DNA of 64,000 nucleotides from Arcobacter sp. (GCA_002869565.1 PKUJ01000005.1:29542-93541), one strand, 5' to 3'. Positions 36,470 to 47,027 are shown, numbered from the stretch's first letter. The notes: generated by a model not told the origin, from the letters alone. Program-made: numbers and translations.

Positions 36470-38020
36470 TTGAAAATAAAAGAAAATTTATTAGGAGGTT
36501 TAACTGCTGCAATTATTGCACTACCTCTGGGATTAGCATTTGGTGTAGCTAGTGGATTGGGTGCGACTGCTGGAATTTATGGAGCTATCATTTTAGGATT
36601 TTTTGCTTCTTTATTTGGTGGGACTCCTACTCAGATATCTGGGCCAACAGGACCTATGACTGTTGTTGTTGCAACAGCTGTAATAAGCTTGCATAGCGAT
36701 ATAAATATAATAGTTACAACTATTTTACTTGCAGGTATTTTTCAAATTTTGTTTGGGATATTAAAAATAGGGAAATTTGTACAATATATTCCATATCCTG
36801 TTATTTCTGGTTTTATGAGTGGTATTGGTATCATTATTATAATATTGCAAATCAATCCATATTTAGGTTTAGCTAGTGATGCTTCTGTTATTCATATACT
36901 TTGGTCACTTCCTTCAAATATTTCTCAAATAAATATCTATGCTTTTATTTTAGCTACAGCTACACTTGTAATTATGTTTTTCACACCAAATAAAATTGCT
37001 AAAGTTATACCAACACCACTTATTGCACTTACAATTCTAACGCCACTTAGTGTATATCTTAATTTTGATGTATTAAGCATAGGTGAAATTCCAACAACAT
37101 TACCATCAATTATTATTCCATCAATTACTCTTGAAAACTATACTGTAATCTTATCTATATCCTTTACACTTGCGGTATTAGGGACAATAGATACTCTTCT
37201 TACCTCTATTGTTGCTGATTCTATTACTGGAACAAAACATAAACCAAATAAAGAATTAATAGGTCAAGGTATAGGAAATTCTCTTTGCGCAATGGTTGGA
37301 GCATTACCTGGTGCTGGTGCTACTATGAGAACTGTTATTAATGTTAAAAGTGGTGGAACAAATAAATTATCCGGGATGGCTCATGCAGTAATTCTTTTAC
37401 TAATCGTACTTTTTTTATCTCCATTTGCAGAACAAATTCCTTTAGCAATATTAGCTGGTATTTTGATAAAAGTTGGAATTGATATTTTAGATTATAGATT
37501 TTTAGCAATATGGAAAGAGAGCCCAAAACAAGATTTAAGTGTAATGTTAAGTGTATTTTTCATAACAGTATTCATTGATTTAATAACTGCTGTTGGTGTT
37601 GGTATCGTCTTGGCTTGTTTATTAATAGTTTATAGAATAACAAAAGAAACTAAAGTAACTTTAGTTGAGAATAATAGTCATAATATAAATTTGAAATATA
37701 ATTTAGCCGATAAAAACATTAGAATAATTAAAATAAATGGGGCATTTTTCTTCGGTTCAAGTACTGCATTTGAGAGTGAGGCAAATGCTATTTTAAACAC
37801 AAAGGTTGTTATCGTTGATATTTTAGATGTACCGTTTATTGATATTACTGCAATTTTTACATTAAAAGATTTAATAATAAAATTGCAAGCAGATGATATT
37901 AAAGTAATTATTATTTCATCAAAAGATGATAAAGTACAGCTTTTGAAATTTAATAAATTAAACTTATTTGATACTGTAAAATTTTATGATAATATGGATA
38001 ACGCGCTTAAGAATATTTAA
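36470..38020 (+). CDS. SulP-family anion transporter with STAS domain
   Basis: A 516-residue protein starting at TTG after AGAAGG. It has about 12 membrane helices (1-385) with the SulP motif G-L-Y-like region G-L-G-A-T-A-G-I-Y-G-A-I and S-G-P-T-G-P-M-T-V-V. A cytoplasmic STAS domain (about 410-515, F-F-G-S-S-T-A-F-E, D-V-P-F-I-D-I-T) follows. SulP proteins carry sulfate, bicarbonate or organic anions; no adjacent carbonic anhydrase or sulfate genes decide the substrate. It stands alone between hairpins. Confidence 0.9.
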   Translation: MKIKENLLGGLTAAIIALPLGLAFGVASGLGATAGIYGAIILGFFASLFGGTPTQISGPTGPMTVVVATAVISLHSDINIIVTTILLAGIFQILFGILKIGKFVQYIPYPVISGFMSGIGIIIIILQINPYLGLASDASVIHILWSLPSNISQINIYAFILATATLVIMFFTPNKIAKVIPTPLIALTILTPLSVYLNFDVLSIGEIPTTLPSIIIPSITLENYTVILSISFTLAVLGTIDTLLTSIVADSITGTKHKPNKELIGQGIGNSLCAMVGALPGAGATMRTVINVKSGGTNKLSGMAHAVILLLIVLFLSPFAEQIPLAILAGILIKVGIDILDYRFLAIWKESPKQDLSVMLSVFFITVFIDLITAVGVGIVLACLLIVYRITKETKVTLVENNSHNINLKYNLADKNIRIIKINGAFFFGSSTAFESEANAILNTKVVIVDILDVPFIDITAIFTLKDLIIKLQADDIKVIIISSKDDKVQLLKFNKLNLFDTVKFYDNMDNALKNI

Positions 38021-38038
38021 GAAAAAAATATTTTTTTG
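38012..38038 (+). terminator. Weak terminator overlapping the SulP stop
   Basis: AATATTT and AAATATT pair around a short A-rich loop and run into TTTTT. The stop codon is inside the first arm. Confidence 0.45.
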
Positions 38039-38207
38039 TTAAATACAGATATCTTAAAAAATCTAATATAGAATCATTTCTACGTGTATAGATTTAAAAT
38101 TAAACATTTATATATAATAATTATTAATAATATTTTTTGTATTTAATATTGTTGTAATTTATCTATTTTTAGTTATACTTTTTAGAAAATCTATTTAAAG
38201 CACAATT

Positions 38208-40814
38208 ATGAAAAAACATTTAATCTTATTTATATTATTTTTAATATTACCAATAACTATTTTCTCAAAAGACTTGAAAAAAGTAAGCCTACAATTATCT
38301 TGGTTTGATCAATTTCAATTTGCTGGATATTATATGGCAAAAGAAAAAGGTTATTATAAAGAATATGGGCTTGATGTTGAAATCAAACCTTTTTCATTTG
38401 GTTTAGATATCCCGAAACTTGTAAGCGATGGGAAAATTGATTTTGCAGTAGGTAGAGAAACTTTAATTTTAGAACGAACAAAAAATAGAAAAATCGTAGC
38501 TTTATATTCACTTTTTCAAGCTTCTCCTTTAGTTTTACTCTCGACAAAAGAATCTGGAATAAATAAAATAGAAGATTTTAGAAATAAGAAAATTATGACA
38601 ACCATAGATGATGCTCATGAAGTATCTTTAAAAGCTATGATTACTTCTCAAAAGATTAAAGTTGACAAATTGACTTTTTTAAAACATTCACATAATATAA
38701 ATGATTTAATTGATAAAAAAACTGATCTTATTTCAGCTTATTTATCTAAATCACCCTATGAATTACAACAAAAAGCTATAGAATATAATGTCTTTGATCC
38801 AAAAAAATATGGATTTGATATGTATAGTGACTTTTTATTTACAAGTGAAAGTTTGATTGATAGAGATTTTGAAACTGTAGAAAATTTTAGAAATGCCTCT
38901 TTAAAAGGTTGGCAATATGCATATGATAATATTGAAGAGAGTACAAATCTAATATTGGATAAATATAATGTGCAATTCTTAAATAAAGAACAACTTATGT
39001 TTGAAGGTAAAGAGTTAAAAAAATTATCATATTTTAATACTTCAGATTTAGGAAATATAAAAAGAGAAAAAGTTCAAAGAATTTATGATTTATACAATGT
39101 CATGGGCTTATTACCATCATCTGTAGATATTAGTAAATTTATTTACGACGAAATCAAAAAAGATAAACATAAAATTAAATTTTCTGAAAGACATTTAGAA
39201 TACATGGAAAAACATAAAATTATTAGTATGTGTGTAATTCCAAATGTTAAACCATATAGTTATATTGAAGATGGAAAATTAAATGGACTGGTTTCTGATT
39301 ATTTAAAACTTATTAAAGAGGATGTTCCAACTTCTTTTAGTTTAGTTGAGACAAAATCACTTGCTCAATCTGTTGAGTATTTAAAAAATAAAAAATGTGA
39401 TATTTTACTATCTGCTGAAGCTACTAATAGTAGAAAAAAGTTTGCAAATTTTATCAAGCCTTATCTTGATGTACCTCTTGTTTTAATTACCGATTCCCAT
39501 ACGACATTTATAGAAGATTTAAAGGTATTAAAAAATAAAAAAATTGGTTTAGTTAAAAGTTATTCACTAAATAAAACAATTCGAACTCTTTATCCTCAAT
39601 TAACTTTTGTAGATGTCGAAAACTTGGATGAGGGAATAAATAAAGTTTTAGATGGAAAGCTTGATGGGCATATTGATTTGATGTATACTTCTTGGTATAA
39701 AATATATTCAAAAAATTTATTCGACCTTAGAATATCTGCAAAATTGGATTTTATGGTTCCTATTTCTATCGCTATACAAAAAGATGATTTAATTCTTTAT
39801 GAGATATTAAATATAGCAGTTAATAATATAGACATGGATAGAAAAGAAAAATTAATTAAAAAATGGGTAACTGTTGAGTACAAAAAAGAGTTTGATTACA
39901 TGACTCTATGGAAGTTTATTTTTGTTTTTATAGTAATTCTCTTGGCTATAGTTTATAAGCAGATTATATTAAGAAAGATGAATAAAACATTAAAACAGAA
40001 AATTGATGAAAAGACATTAGAGTTACAAATAATAAACAACAATCTTGAAGAAAGGGTTAATTTAGAAGTTTCTGAAAACTTAAGGAAAGATGCCCTTTTA
40101 ACAAAACAATCAAAACTTGCCGCAATGGGTGAGATGATTCAAAATATTGCACATCAATGGCGTCAACCTTTATCTATAATTTCAACTGGGGCAAGTGGTT
40201 TAAAAGTTCAAAAAGAGATAAATGGTAAGATCGAAGATAAACTATTAGATGAGACTTTATCTACAATTGTAGATACCTCTGTGAATCTTTCAAGAACAAT
40301 TGATGATTTTATGAATTTTTTTAAGCCTAGTAAAGAGCGTACGCTTATAAGTATTGAAAATAGTATAGATAAGACATTGAACATTTTTGATTACAATAGG
40401 TACGAAGGAAAAATAAAAATTATTAAGAAAATTGAAAATATAAAAATTACTGGATATGAGAGTGAATTTATCCAAATAATAATGAATATTTTAAATAATT
40501 CTAAAGAAGCCTTTATAGAATCAAAAGAAGAAGAAAAATTAATTTTTATAGATGTTGAAAAAAAGAAGAAAAATCTTTTTATTAAGATAAAAGATAATGC
40601 TGGAGGAATATCAGAAGAAATTTTGCCACGAGTATTTGAACCGTATTTTACGACTAAACATCAGTACAGCGGGACTGGAATAGGACTTTATATGTGTCAA
40701 AAAATGCTAGAAAAACATATGAATGGAATAATGGATATAGAGAATATAAGTTTTGTATATAAAGGAAAAAAATATAAAGGTACCTTGTCAACTATAAAAC
40801 TTGAACTTGATTAA
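38208..40814 (+). CDS. Sensor kinase with two fused periplasmic binding domains
   Basis: An 868-residue protein with a signal or anchor (about 1-20). An NMT1/ThiY-like binding domain (about 25-300, L-S-W-F-D-Q-F-Q-F-A-G-Y-Y-M-A-K-E-K-G-Y-Y) comes first, then a family 3 solute-binding domain (about 315-555). A single helix (about 568-588) and a coiled coil lead to the kinase core with H649 in N-I-A-H-Q-W-R-Q-P-L and D-N-A-G-G-I. The first domain resembles thiamine-precursor or sulfonate binding proteins, so it probably senses a small nutrient directly. A response regulator is not adjacent. A strong terminator follows. Confidence 0.9.
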   Translation: MKKHLILFILFLILPITIFSKDLKKVSLQLSWFDQFQFAGYYMAKEKGYYKEYGLDVEIKPFSFGLDIPKLVSDGKIDFAVGRETLILERTKNRKIVALYSLFQASPLVLLSTKESGINKIEDFRNKKIMTTIDDAHEVSLKAMITSQKIKVDKLTFLKHSHNINDLIDKKTDLISAYLSKSPYELQQKAIEYNVFDPKKYGFDMYSDFLFTSESLIDRDFETVENFRNASLKGWQYAYDNIEESTNLILDKYNVQFLNKEQLMFEGKELKKLSYFNTSDLGNIKREKVQRIYDLYNVMGLLPSSVDISKFIYDEIKKDKHKIKFSERHLEYMEKHKIISMCVIPNVKPYSYIEDGKLNGLVSDYLKLIKEDVPTSFSLVETKSLAQSVEYLKNKKCDILLSAEATNSRKKFANFIKPYLDVPLVLITDSHTTFIEDLKVLKNKKIGLVKSYSLNKTIRTLYPQLTFVDVENLDEGINKVLDGKLDGHIDLMYTSWYKIYSKNLFDLRISAKLDFMVPISIAIQKDDLILYEILNIAVNNIDMDRKEKLIKKWVTVEYKKEFDYMTLWKFIFVFIVILLAIVYKQIILRKMNKTLKQKIDEKTLELQIINNNLEERVNLEVSENLRKDALLTKQSKLAAMGEMIQNIAHQWRQPLSIISTGASGLKVQKEINGKIEDKLLDETLSTIVDTSVNLSRTIDDFMNFFKPSKERTLISIENSIDKTLNIFDYNRYEGKIKIIKKIENIKITGYESEFIQIIMNILNNSKEAFIESKEEEKLIFIDVEKKKKNLFIKIKDNAGGISEEILPRVFEPYFTTKHQYSGTGIGLYMCQKMLEKHMNGIMDIENISFVYKGKKYKGTLSTIKLELD

Positions 40815-40818
40815 GACT

Positions 40819-40854
40819 ATATAAAGCCGTGGGAAAAGGAATACGGCTTTATAT
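40819..40854 (+). terminator. Strong terminator after the 38.2-kb kinase
   Basis: A perfect 12-base stem, ATATAAAGCCGT and ACGGCTTTATAT, with a 12-base loop, is followed by ATTTTC. Confidence 0.85.
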
Positions 40855-40855
40855 A

Positions 40856-40903
40856 TTTTCAATGATTTGTCAAACGAACTGTAAAGGAATTAATCATTGA
40901 AAA
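40856..40903. repeat. Second inverted repeat next to the terminator
   Basis: TTTTCAATGATT (40856-40867) and AATCATTGAAAA (40892-40903) are perfect 12-base inverted copies separated by 24 bases. There is no coding sequence here. It could be a protein-binding site or a second RNA hairpin. Confidence 0.6.
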
Positions 40904-41147
40904 TTATTACAAGTAAATGAGTCCATATTATAAATAGGAGTAACATAATATTATTCTATTTGTATGATAAATTAATGATATTTTGAAGTTTTATATAAAT
41001 ATAATAAATGAGTTTTGATTTATTTGTCACTTATCTAAATCATATTAGACTTGTTACAAAAAACATTTTTTACTACATGTAAAATAGATTATAATTCAAA
41101 ATCTGTTATACTAAACTAATAATATATAAAAAAGATACAAAGATACT
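40904..41147. other. Intergenic stretch before the NUDIX gene
   Basis: This A/T-rich stretch has no supportable gene. The only feature seen is TATACT at 41107-41112, a likely -10 for the NUDIX gene 36 bases on. Confidence 0.5.
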
Positions 41148-41801
41148 ATGAATAAAAAGAATTTTAAAACATTTATAAAAAATTTACCTTTAAGTACAGA
41201 TGTAATGGGACGAGATAGATACTTTAATTCGGCCGTATTAATTCCTTTAGTAAAGATTGAAGGTGAGTATTATTTATTATTTCAAAAAAGAGCTGCAAAT
41301 ATAAGGCAAGGTGGAGATATTTGTTTTCCAGGTGGAGGATATGAGGATTGTGATAAATCTTTTAAACATACTGCACTTAGAGAGACAAAAGAAGAGTTAG
41401 GTATCAAGAAAAAAGATATAAAAATTTTAGGACAACTTGATACTTATGTAGCTCCTATTGGTGCTGTTATCGAACCTTTTGTTGGAGTTATAAAGAAAAA
41501 AGCTATTGATAGTATGATTGTAGATGCAAGTGAGGTTGAAAGAACATTACTCATCCCTATGAAGTTTTTTAAAGAAAATCCTCCTGAAGAATATACTTTA
41601 AAATATGAAGTTCATCCTTATAGTATAAATGAGGAAGGAGAAAAAGAAGTTCATTTTCCTGTAGAAGAACTTGGTCTTCCTGAAACTTATCATAAGCCTT
41701 GGGGGCACAAACGTCACAAAGTTTGGGTTTATAAATATGATGGAGAAGTTATTTGGGGAATTACTGCTGTAATTATTAATGATTTGTTAAAAAGATATTA
41801 G
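41148..41801 (+). CDS. NUDIX hydrolase, CoA-pyrophosphatase-like
   Basis: A 217-residue enzyme with the Nudix box G-x5-E-x7-R-E-x-x-E-E-x-G seen as G-G-Y-E-D-C-D-K-S-F through L-R-E-T-K-E-E-L-G-I (about 63-86). Just before it is L-L-F-Q-K-R-A-A-N-I-R-Q-G-G-D-I-C-F-P-G-G. The Q-K-R-x3-I-R-x-G-x-I-x-F-P-G-G arrangement resembles the CoA pyrophosphatase group (NudL/YeaB). Substrate assignment is tentative. It converges with a DsrE-like gene. Confidence 0.85.
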   Translation: MNKKNFKTFIKNLPLSTDVMGRDRYFNSAVLIPLVKIEGEYYLLFQKRAANIRQGGDICFPGGGYEDCDKSFKHTALRETKEELGIKKKDIKILGQLDTYVAPIGAVIEPFVGVIKKKAIDSMIVDASEVERTLLIPMKFFKENPPEEYTLKYEVHPYSINEEGEKEVHFPVEELGLPETYHKPWGHKRHKVWVYKYDGEVIWGITAVIINDLLKRY

Positions 41802-41818
41802 TTTATTAATAATTATAA

Positions 41819-42163
41819 TTAGATACTTAATACAGCCCATTTATCACTTTTTAATGCTTTTGTTAAAAGTTCTCCTGTGTGATTAATTTTAATATTTAAT
41901 TTTTCTAATTTTTTTATTGCTTTGTAATCTTCTACACATACAATACATGCACTCATTTTAACTCCTGTTGCTTGGATTTCTAATAGTTGTTGTTGAATTT
42001 TTTTATTTTTTTTAGTTAATTTAATTGATGGCCCCCAAAGCATTAAATGTGCTTTCTTCCAGTAATCTCTTTCCAAAACTACAGAAGAGTATAGAAGTGG
42101 AAATTTATTCGCAACTTCAATATCTCCATTAGACCAAACTATTAATAAATTATCTTTTGACAT
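41819..42163 (-). CDS. DsrE-family protein
   Basis: A 114-residue protein with the DsrE/YchN-type alpha/beta pattern: L-L-I-V-W-S-N-G-D, a helix with A-H-L-M-L-W-G-P-S, and I-Q-A-T-G-V-K-M-S-A-C-I-V-C with two Cys near 73-76. DsrE-like proteins take part in sulfur relay or have unknown roles. There are no sulfur-relay partners beside it. It is transcribed convergently with the NUDIX gene. Confidence 0.75.
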   Translation of the reverse strand: MSKDNLLIVWSNGDIEVANKFPLLYSSVVLERDYWKKAHLMLWGPSIKLTKKNKKIQQQLLEIQATGVKMSACIVCVEDYKAIKKLEKLNIKINHTGELLTKALKSDKWAVLSI

Positions 42164-42288
42164 TTTAGAATCCTTTTATTATATAGTTTTAAATTATAGT
42201 AGATTTTAATTAAAAAAATAGTTTATTAATACACAAAGAGTAAATATAAAAAAATTATAATATGATAAATAAATAAAAAGGATATATC

Positions 42289-42720
42289 ATGATTACAAAA
42301 ATATATAATGGAGTTTCAGATATTTTCAGTAATTTTCAATCTTTGTTTTTATTATTCGCTAGACTGATTGTTGCTTATGGGTTTTATGAACCAGCGATGA
42401 TGAAGTGGGGGAATATTGGAAATGTTGCACAATGGTTTGGTTCTATGGGAATTCCCTTCCCGACATTAAATGCATATTTAGCCGCGACAACAGAGATTCT
42501 AGGTGTTGGATTACTTGCTCTTGGATTATTAACTAGATTTATATCTTTGCCCTTAATTATAATCATGCTAGTTGCAATTTTTACTGTTCATCTTGGAAAT
42601 GGGTTTAGTGCAGCTGATAATGGATTTGAAATACCCTTATATTATTTATTATTCTTAGGTATTTTTCTTTCTCATGGAGCAGGAAAAATTTCATTAGATA
42701 ATTTAATATTTAAAAAATAA
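42289..42720 (+). CDS. DoxX-family membrane protein
   Basis: A 143-residue protein with four helices. The family pattern appears as L-L-F-A-R-L-I-V-A-Y-G-F-Y-E-P-A-M-M-K-W-G, then E-I-L-G-V-G-L-L-A-L-G-L-L-T-R and H-G-A-G-K-I-S-L-D at the end. DoxX proteins are membrane proteins of mixed roles, some tied to redox stress. No partner is coupled to it. It starts after AAAAGG. Confidence 0.88.
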   Translation: MITKIYNGVSDIFSNFQSLFLLFARLIVAYGFYEPAMMKWGNIGNVAQWFGSMGIPFPTLNAYLAATTEILGVGLLALGLLTRFISLPLIIIMLVAIFTVHLGNGFSAADNGFEIPLYYLLFLGIFLSHGAGKISLDNLIFKK

Positions 42721-42823
42721 ATTGTTTTAATTTAGAAGAACTTTTTGCTATAATTGCTTCTCTTGCTATCATGGTTAAAAGTTCATCTGTGAAATTAGCA
42801 AAGATTATTTAAAAGTTAGAAAA

Positions 42824-43438
42824 ATGAATAATATTATAATAAATGATAGAGAAATTTTCCCTTCTAAAGTTGTCTGTATAGGAAGAAATTATACTGAACA
42901 CATAGCAGAATTGAATAATGAAACTCCTGAAGAACCAGTTTTTTTCTTTAAACCAAACTCTTCAATAAGTAGTGAATTAATTTTTCCAAAAGGAAATGAA
43001 ACTTGCCATTATGAGGCTGAAATATCTTTTTTAATTGAAGAAAATAAAATAAGTGCAGTAGGTTTTGGATTAGATTTAACATTAAGAGAAGTTCAATCAA
43101 AATTAAAGAAAAAAGGTCTTCCTTGGGAGAGAGCAAAATGTTTTCATAATTCAGCAGTTTTCTCAAAATTTGTTAGTATTAATGAAAATATTGAAGATTT
43201 AGAAGTTGAACTTTATATAAATGGTGAGTTAAAACAAAAAGGTGGAGTGGATTTAATGATTACAAAACCTCAAGAAATAATTGATGATTTATTGACTTTC
43301 TCCTCTTTTGAGGATGGTGATATATTAATGAGTGGAACACCAAAAGGAGTAGGTACTTTTCAAATTGGTGATATTTTTATTGGTAGAATAATTTGTAATA
43401 AAAAAGTAATAATTGAAAAAAGATTTGAAGTTCATTAG
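42824..43438 (+). CDS. Fumarylacetoacetate hydrolase (FAH) family enzyme
   Basis: A 204-residue protein with the FAH catalytic core: C-I-G-R-N-Y-x-E-H, then E-A-E-I-S-F-L-I (metal Glu pair) and G-D-I-L-M-S-G-T-P-K-G-V-G near the C-terminus. Members hydrolyse or decarboxylate acylpyruvates and oxaloacetate-type compounds. The short length resembles YcgM/FAHD1-like acylpyruvases or oxaloacetate decarboxylases. There is no pathway context beside it. Confidence 0.88.
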   Translation: MNNIIINDREIFPSKVVCIGRNYTEHIAELNNETPEEPVFFFKPNSSISSELIFPKGNETCHYEAEISFLIEENKISAVGFGLDLTLREVQSKLKKKGLPWERAKCFHNSAVFSKFVSINENIEDLEVELYINGELKQKGGVDLMITKPQEIIDDLLTFSSFEDGDILMSGTPKGVGTFQIGDIFIGRIICNKKVIIEKRFEVH

Positions 43439-43502
43439 AATATTATGATATTATTAGGTGAAATATCTATGTTTTAATTATATTATCTAATAAGAGCGCA
43501 TA

Positions 43503-46500
43503 ATGAATTTTTTACGGCTGTTTATAATTTTATTTTTATTTGTTATTAACTTGAATGCTACTATTTTATTAACAGATGAAGAAAAACAATGGATATCAAA
43601 TAATCCTATTGTAAAAGCTGGTGTTGATGAAAATTGGCCACCTTTTGATTTTGTTGATAATAAAAGAAATTATTTAGGCATATCTTCAGATTATTTAAGT
43701 TTAATATCCGAATCAACAGGTCTCAAATTCGAAATTTATTCTAATAAATGGTCAAAAGTAATGAGTAAAATACAAGCTAAAGAGATAGATATTTTAGCTT
43801 GTGCTGCAAATACAGAAGCACGTAGAGAATACTTAGATTTCACTTCTTCTTACTTAGATGTTGATATTGTTGTTGTTGGTAAAAAAAATTTAAATTTAAA
43901 AACTTTTGATGATGTACAAAATTACAAAGTAGCTTTACCTAAAGGTAATTTTGTACATGAAAAATTAAAAAAGAGATTTCCTAAAATAGAATTTATATTT
44001 GTTAAATCTAATGAAGAGGCTTTAAAGTATGTTTCATATGGGAAAGCTGATGTATATATTGGAAATTTGCCCGTTGTAACATATATAATTAATAATAATC
44101 TTTTGACAAACTTACAGGTTAAACAAAAATCTGATTTTGAACAAGCTAAATTATCAATAGGGGTATTAAAAGATAAAAAAATCTTGTTATCTATTTTAAA
44201 TAAAGCACTAAATAATATAAGTAAAGAAAAAAAACAAAAAATTGCAACCAAATGGATATTAAATGATTCCACTTTTACCCAAGATTACAATATTAATTTG
44301 ACAAAAAAAGAAAAAGATTGGTTACTCTCCCATGGAAAAATAAATATATCTGGGGATAGTTTTTGGCCACCTTATTCTTTTCTCAATAAAGATGGAAACT
44401 ATGTAGGAATGGTTCCTGATTTAGTTGATTTAATGGTAAAAAAAATAAATTTAAATATTGAATATGAACATAGTCTAAATTGGGCTGACACAATAACTTC
44501 TATGAAAAACAGAAAATTAGATATGATTGATGCAATTTCATATTCTCCTAGTAGAGCAGAATTTATGAATTTCTCAACAAAATATTTTGCTGCTGAAATT
44601 GTTATTATTGGAAACAAAAATAATGAAAAATACATAAGCTCTTTAATGAAAATAAAAAATAAAAAGATTGCTACAGTTAAGGGATATTCTGTTATTGAAA
44701 GTATTTCAAAAGATTATCCTTTATTGCCAGATTTGATAAAAGTAAATTCTCCTTTGCAGGGATTACGAAATTTATCAAATTCTCAATTAGATTATTTTAT
44801 TTTAGATATTCCATCATTTGAGTATTATAGTAAAGCTTATGGCTTAAGTAATTTAAAAATTGTTGGACCTACAGGCTATAGATATGAGTATGGATTTGGT
44901 ATTTTAAAAGAGCATAAAGAGTTAGTCTCTATTATGAATAAACTTTTAAATAGTATATCTACAGATGAAAAAGATGAAATTTACAGAAAATGGATTAAAA
45001 TTGATTATGAAGAGAAGATTGATTATGACTTAGTTTGGAAAATAGTTGTTATTTCATTTATAATTTTATTAGGAATTATTTATTGGAATAGAAAACTTAA
45101 AATTGAGATAGAAGAAAAAGAGATAGCTCAAGAAAAACTTAGTGAAAGTAAAGATTTTGTAAGTGCAATAATGAATTCTCAACTTGATATAATTGTTGTT
45201 ACAAATGGAAAAGAGATAAATCAAGTAAATCAAGCTTTTAACGATGTTTTAAATTTTAAAGATTTAGAAGAGTTTAAAAAAGAGCATAAATGCATAAGTG
45301 ATATGTTTGATACAAAAAATTATGAAGATTTTTTAGTTCCTATAAAAAACGGTATTGTATGGATAGATGAAATACTAAATAATCCGTCAAAATCATATAA
45401 AGTAAAAATTTTAATAAAGAAAAAAGAGTACATATTTAAAGTAGTTGCTTCAAGAATTAAAAATAATAGATTATTAAAAACAGCAGTATTTCACGATATA
45501 ACAGAACTTGAGAACTTATATAAAGATTTAATTGTAGCTAAAGATAATGCATTAAGCGCAGCAAGACATAAAAGTGAATTTTTAGCAAATATGTCTCATG
45601 AAATTAGAACTCCTATGAATTCTGTTATTGGTTTTACTGACCTTTTAGAAAAAGAGATAACAAACCCAATTCAAAGAGATTATTTAAGCTCTATTCAAAA
45701 AGGTGGAGTAGCACTACTTGCAATTATTAATGATATTTTAGATTTATCTAAAATTGAAGCTGGAAAAATGAGTATAAATAATGAATCAGTAAATCCAAAA
45801 AATTTGATTATGGAAGTTGAATCAATTTTTCATTCTAAAATTGTAAGTAAAAATGTTAACTTTTCAATTGATATAGATAATAGTATTCCAGATTTTATAA
45901 TAATTGATAGTGTAAGACTAAGACAAATTTTATTTAATCTAATTGGTAATGCAATTAAGTTTACTGAACAAGGTAGTATTACTTTAAAAGTTCAAAATTT
46001 ATATAAAGATAGTATAAAAAGTAAAATAGATTTAGTAATATCAATTGAAGATACAGGAATAGGTATCGAAGAAAAACAATTAAAAAATATTTTTAATGCC
46101 TTTGAACAACAAAGTAATCAAGATACGAAATTTGGAGGAACAGGTTTAGGTCTTGCAATTTGTTCAAAACTTGTTACTATGATGAATGGAGATATTTATG
46201 TTGAAAGTGAACGAGGTGTTGGTTCAACTTTTACTATTTATTTAAAAGATATAGCTGTAAGTTCTCTTGGAGAACAAATTACTACTCAAAAGTTGGACTA
46301 TTCAAATATTGTTTTTGAAAAAGCTACAATATTAGTTGTAGATGATATTGAAGAAAATAGAAAACTTGTAAAAGCTAGTTTAAAAGAGTTTGACTTTAAA
46401 ATAGTTATGGCTGAAAATGGAAAAGTTGCTTTAGATAGGTTAAAAAATATTAACATAGATTTAATTCTTATGGATTTAAGAATGCCTATTTTAAATGGAT

Positions 46501-47027
46501 ATGAAGCAGCAAGAATAATTAAAAATGATAATAAATTTAAAAATATTCCCTTAGTCGCATTAACTGCTTCAGTTATGGGAAAAGATTTAGAGAAAGTTGG
46601 AGAATTTGGTTTTGATGCATATTTAAGAAAACCTGTAATAATTAGTGATTTGATTGAGAAAATTTCTGAATTTTTGCCATATGAATTTTTAAATAATACA
46701 ATAGATAAAGAAAGTGAAGATTTAAAAGATTTGGATTTAAAACTTTTTAATGAACTTATTGAGCTTTTAAATGGTAGTTTAAAAGAAGAGAATAGAGAAA
46801 TAAAAAATAAAGGTGATTTTCTTCTTATAGCTTCTTTTTTAGATAAACTAATAGAGATTTCTTCAAAAGTTGAGATTAAATTATTATCAAATTATATAGA
46901 AGAACTAAAAAACAATATTGATTCTTTTGATATTGAAAAAGTAGATTTTTTAATGAATAGTTATGAGGAATTAGTTGATAAACTAATTTTAATGAAGAAT
47001 ATAAAGGGAAACGTAAAAAATGGGTAA
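43503..47027 (+). CDS. Hybrid sensor kinase: two binding domains, PAS, kinase and receiver
   Basis: A 1174-residue protein. After the signal peptide come two family 3 solute-binding domains in tandem (about 25-255 and 265-500), each opening with N-W-P-P-F-x-F or F-W-P-P-Y-S-F. A helix (about 511-530), a PAS domain (about 545-670) and a kinase core follow, with H699 in M-S-H-E-I-R-T-P-M-N and G-G-T-G-L-G-L-A. A receiver domain (about 940-1060) has M-D-L-R-M-P. The tail of about 110 residues resembles no domain I can name. It overlaps the next response regulator by eight bases, so the three genes to 48.6 kb form one signalling unit. Confidence 0.92.
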   Translation: MNFLRLFIILFLFVINLNATILLTDEEKQWISNNPIVKAGVDENWPPFDFVDNKRNYLGISSDYLSLISESTGLKFEIYSNKWSKVMSKIQAKEIDILACAANTEARREYLDFTSSYLDVDIVVVGKKNLNLKTFDDVQNYKVALPKGNFVHEKLKKRFPKIEFIFVKSNEEALKYVSYGKADVYIGNLPVVTYIINNNLLTNLQVKQKSDFEQAKLSIGVLKDKKILLSILNKALNNISKEKKQKIATKWILNDSTFTQDYNINLTKKEKDWLLSHGKINISGDSFWPPYSFLNKDGNYVGMVPDLVDLMVKKINLNIEYEHSLNWADTITSMKNRKLDMIDAISYSPSRAEFMNFSTKYFAAEIVIIGNKNNEKYISSLMKIKNKKIATVKGYSVIESISKDYPLLPDLIKVNSPLQGLRNLSNSQLDYFILDIPSFEYYSKAYGLSNLKIVGPTGYRYEYGFGILKEHKELVSIMNKLLNSISTDEKDEIYRKWIKIDYEEKIDYDLVWKIVVISFIILLGIIYWNRKLKIEIEEKEIAQEKLSESKDFVSAIMNSQLDIIVVTNGKEINQVNQAFNDVLNFKDLEEFKKEHKCISDMFDTKNYEDFLVPIKNGIVWIDEILNNPSKSYKVKILIKKKEYIFKVVASRIKNNRLLKTAVFHDITELENLYKDLIVAKDNALSAARHKSEFLANMSHEIRTPMNSVIGFTDLLEKEITNPIQRDYLSSIQKGGVALLAIINDILDLSKIEAGKMSINNESVNPKNLIMEVESIFHSKIVSKNVNFSIDIDNSIPDFIIIDSVRLRQILFNLIGNAIKFTEQGSITLKVQNLYKDSIKSKIDLVISIEDTGIGIEEKQLKNIFNAFEQQSNQDTKFGGTGLGLAICSKLVTMMNGDIYVESERGVGSTFTIYLKDIAVSSLGEQITTQKLDYSNIVFEKATILVVDDIEENRKLVKASLKEFDFKIVMAENGKVALDRLKNINIDLILMDLRMPILNGYEAARIIKNDNKFKNIPLVALTASVMGKDLEKVGEFGFDAYLRKPVIISDLIEKISEFLPYEFLNNTIDKESEDLKDLDLKLFNELIELLNGSLKEENREIKNKGDFLLIASFLDKLIEISSKVEIKLLSNYIEELKNNIDSFDIEKVDFLMNSYEELVDKLILMKNIKGNVKNG

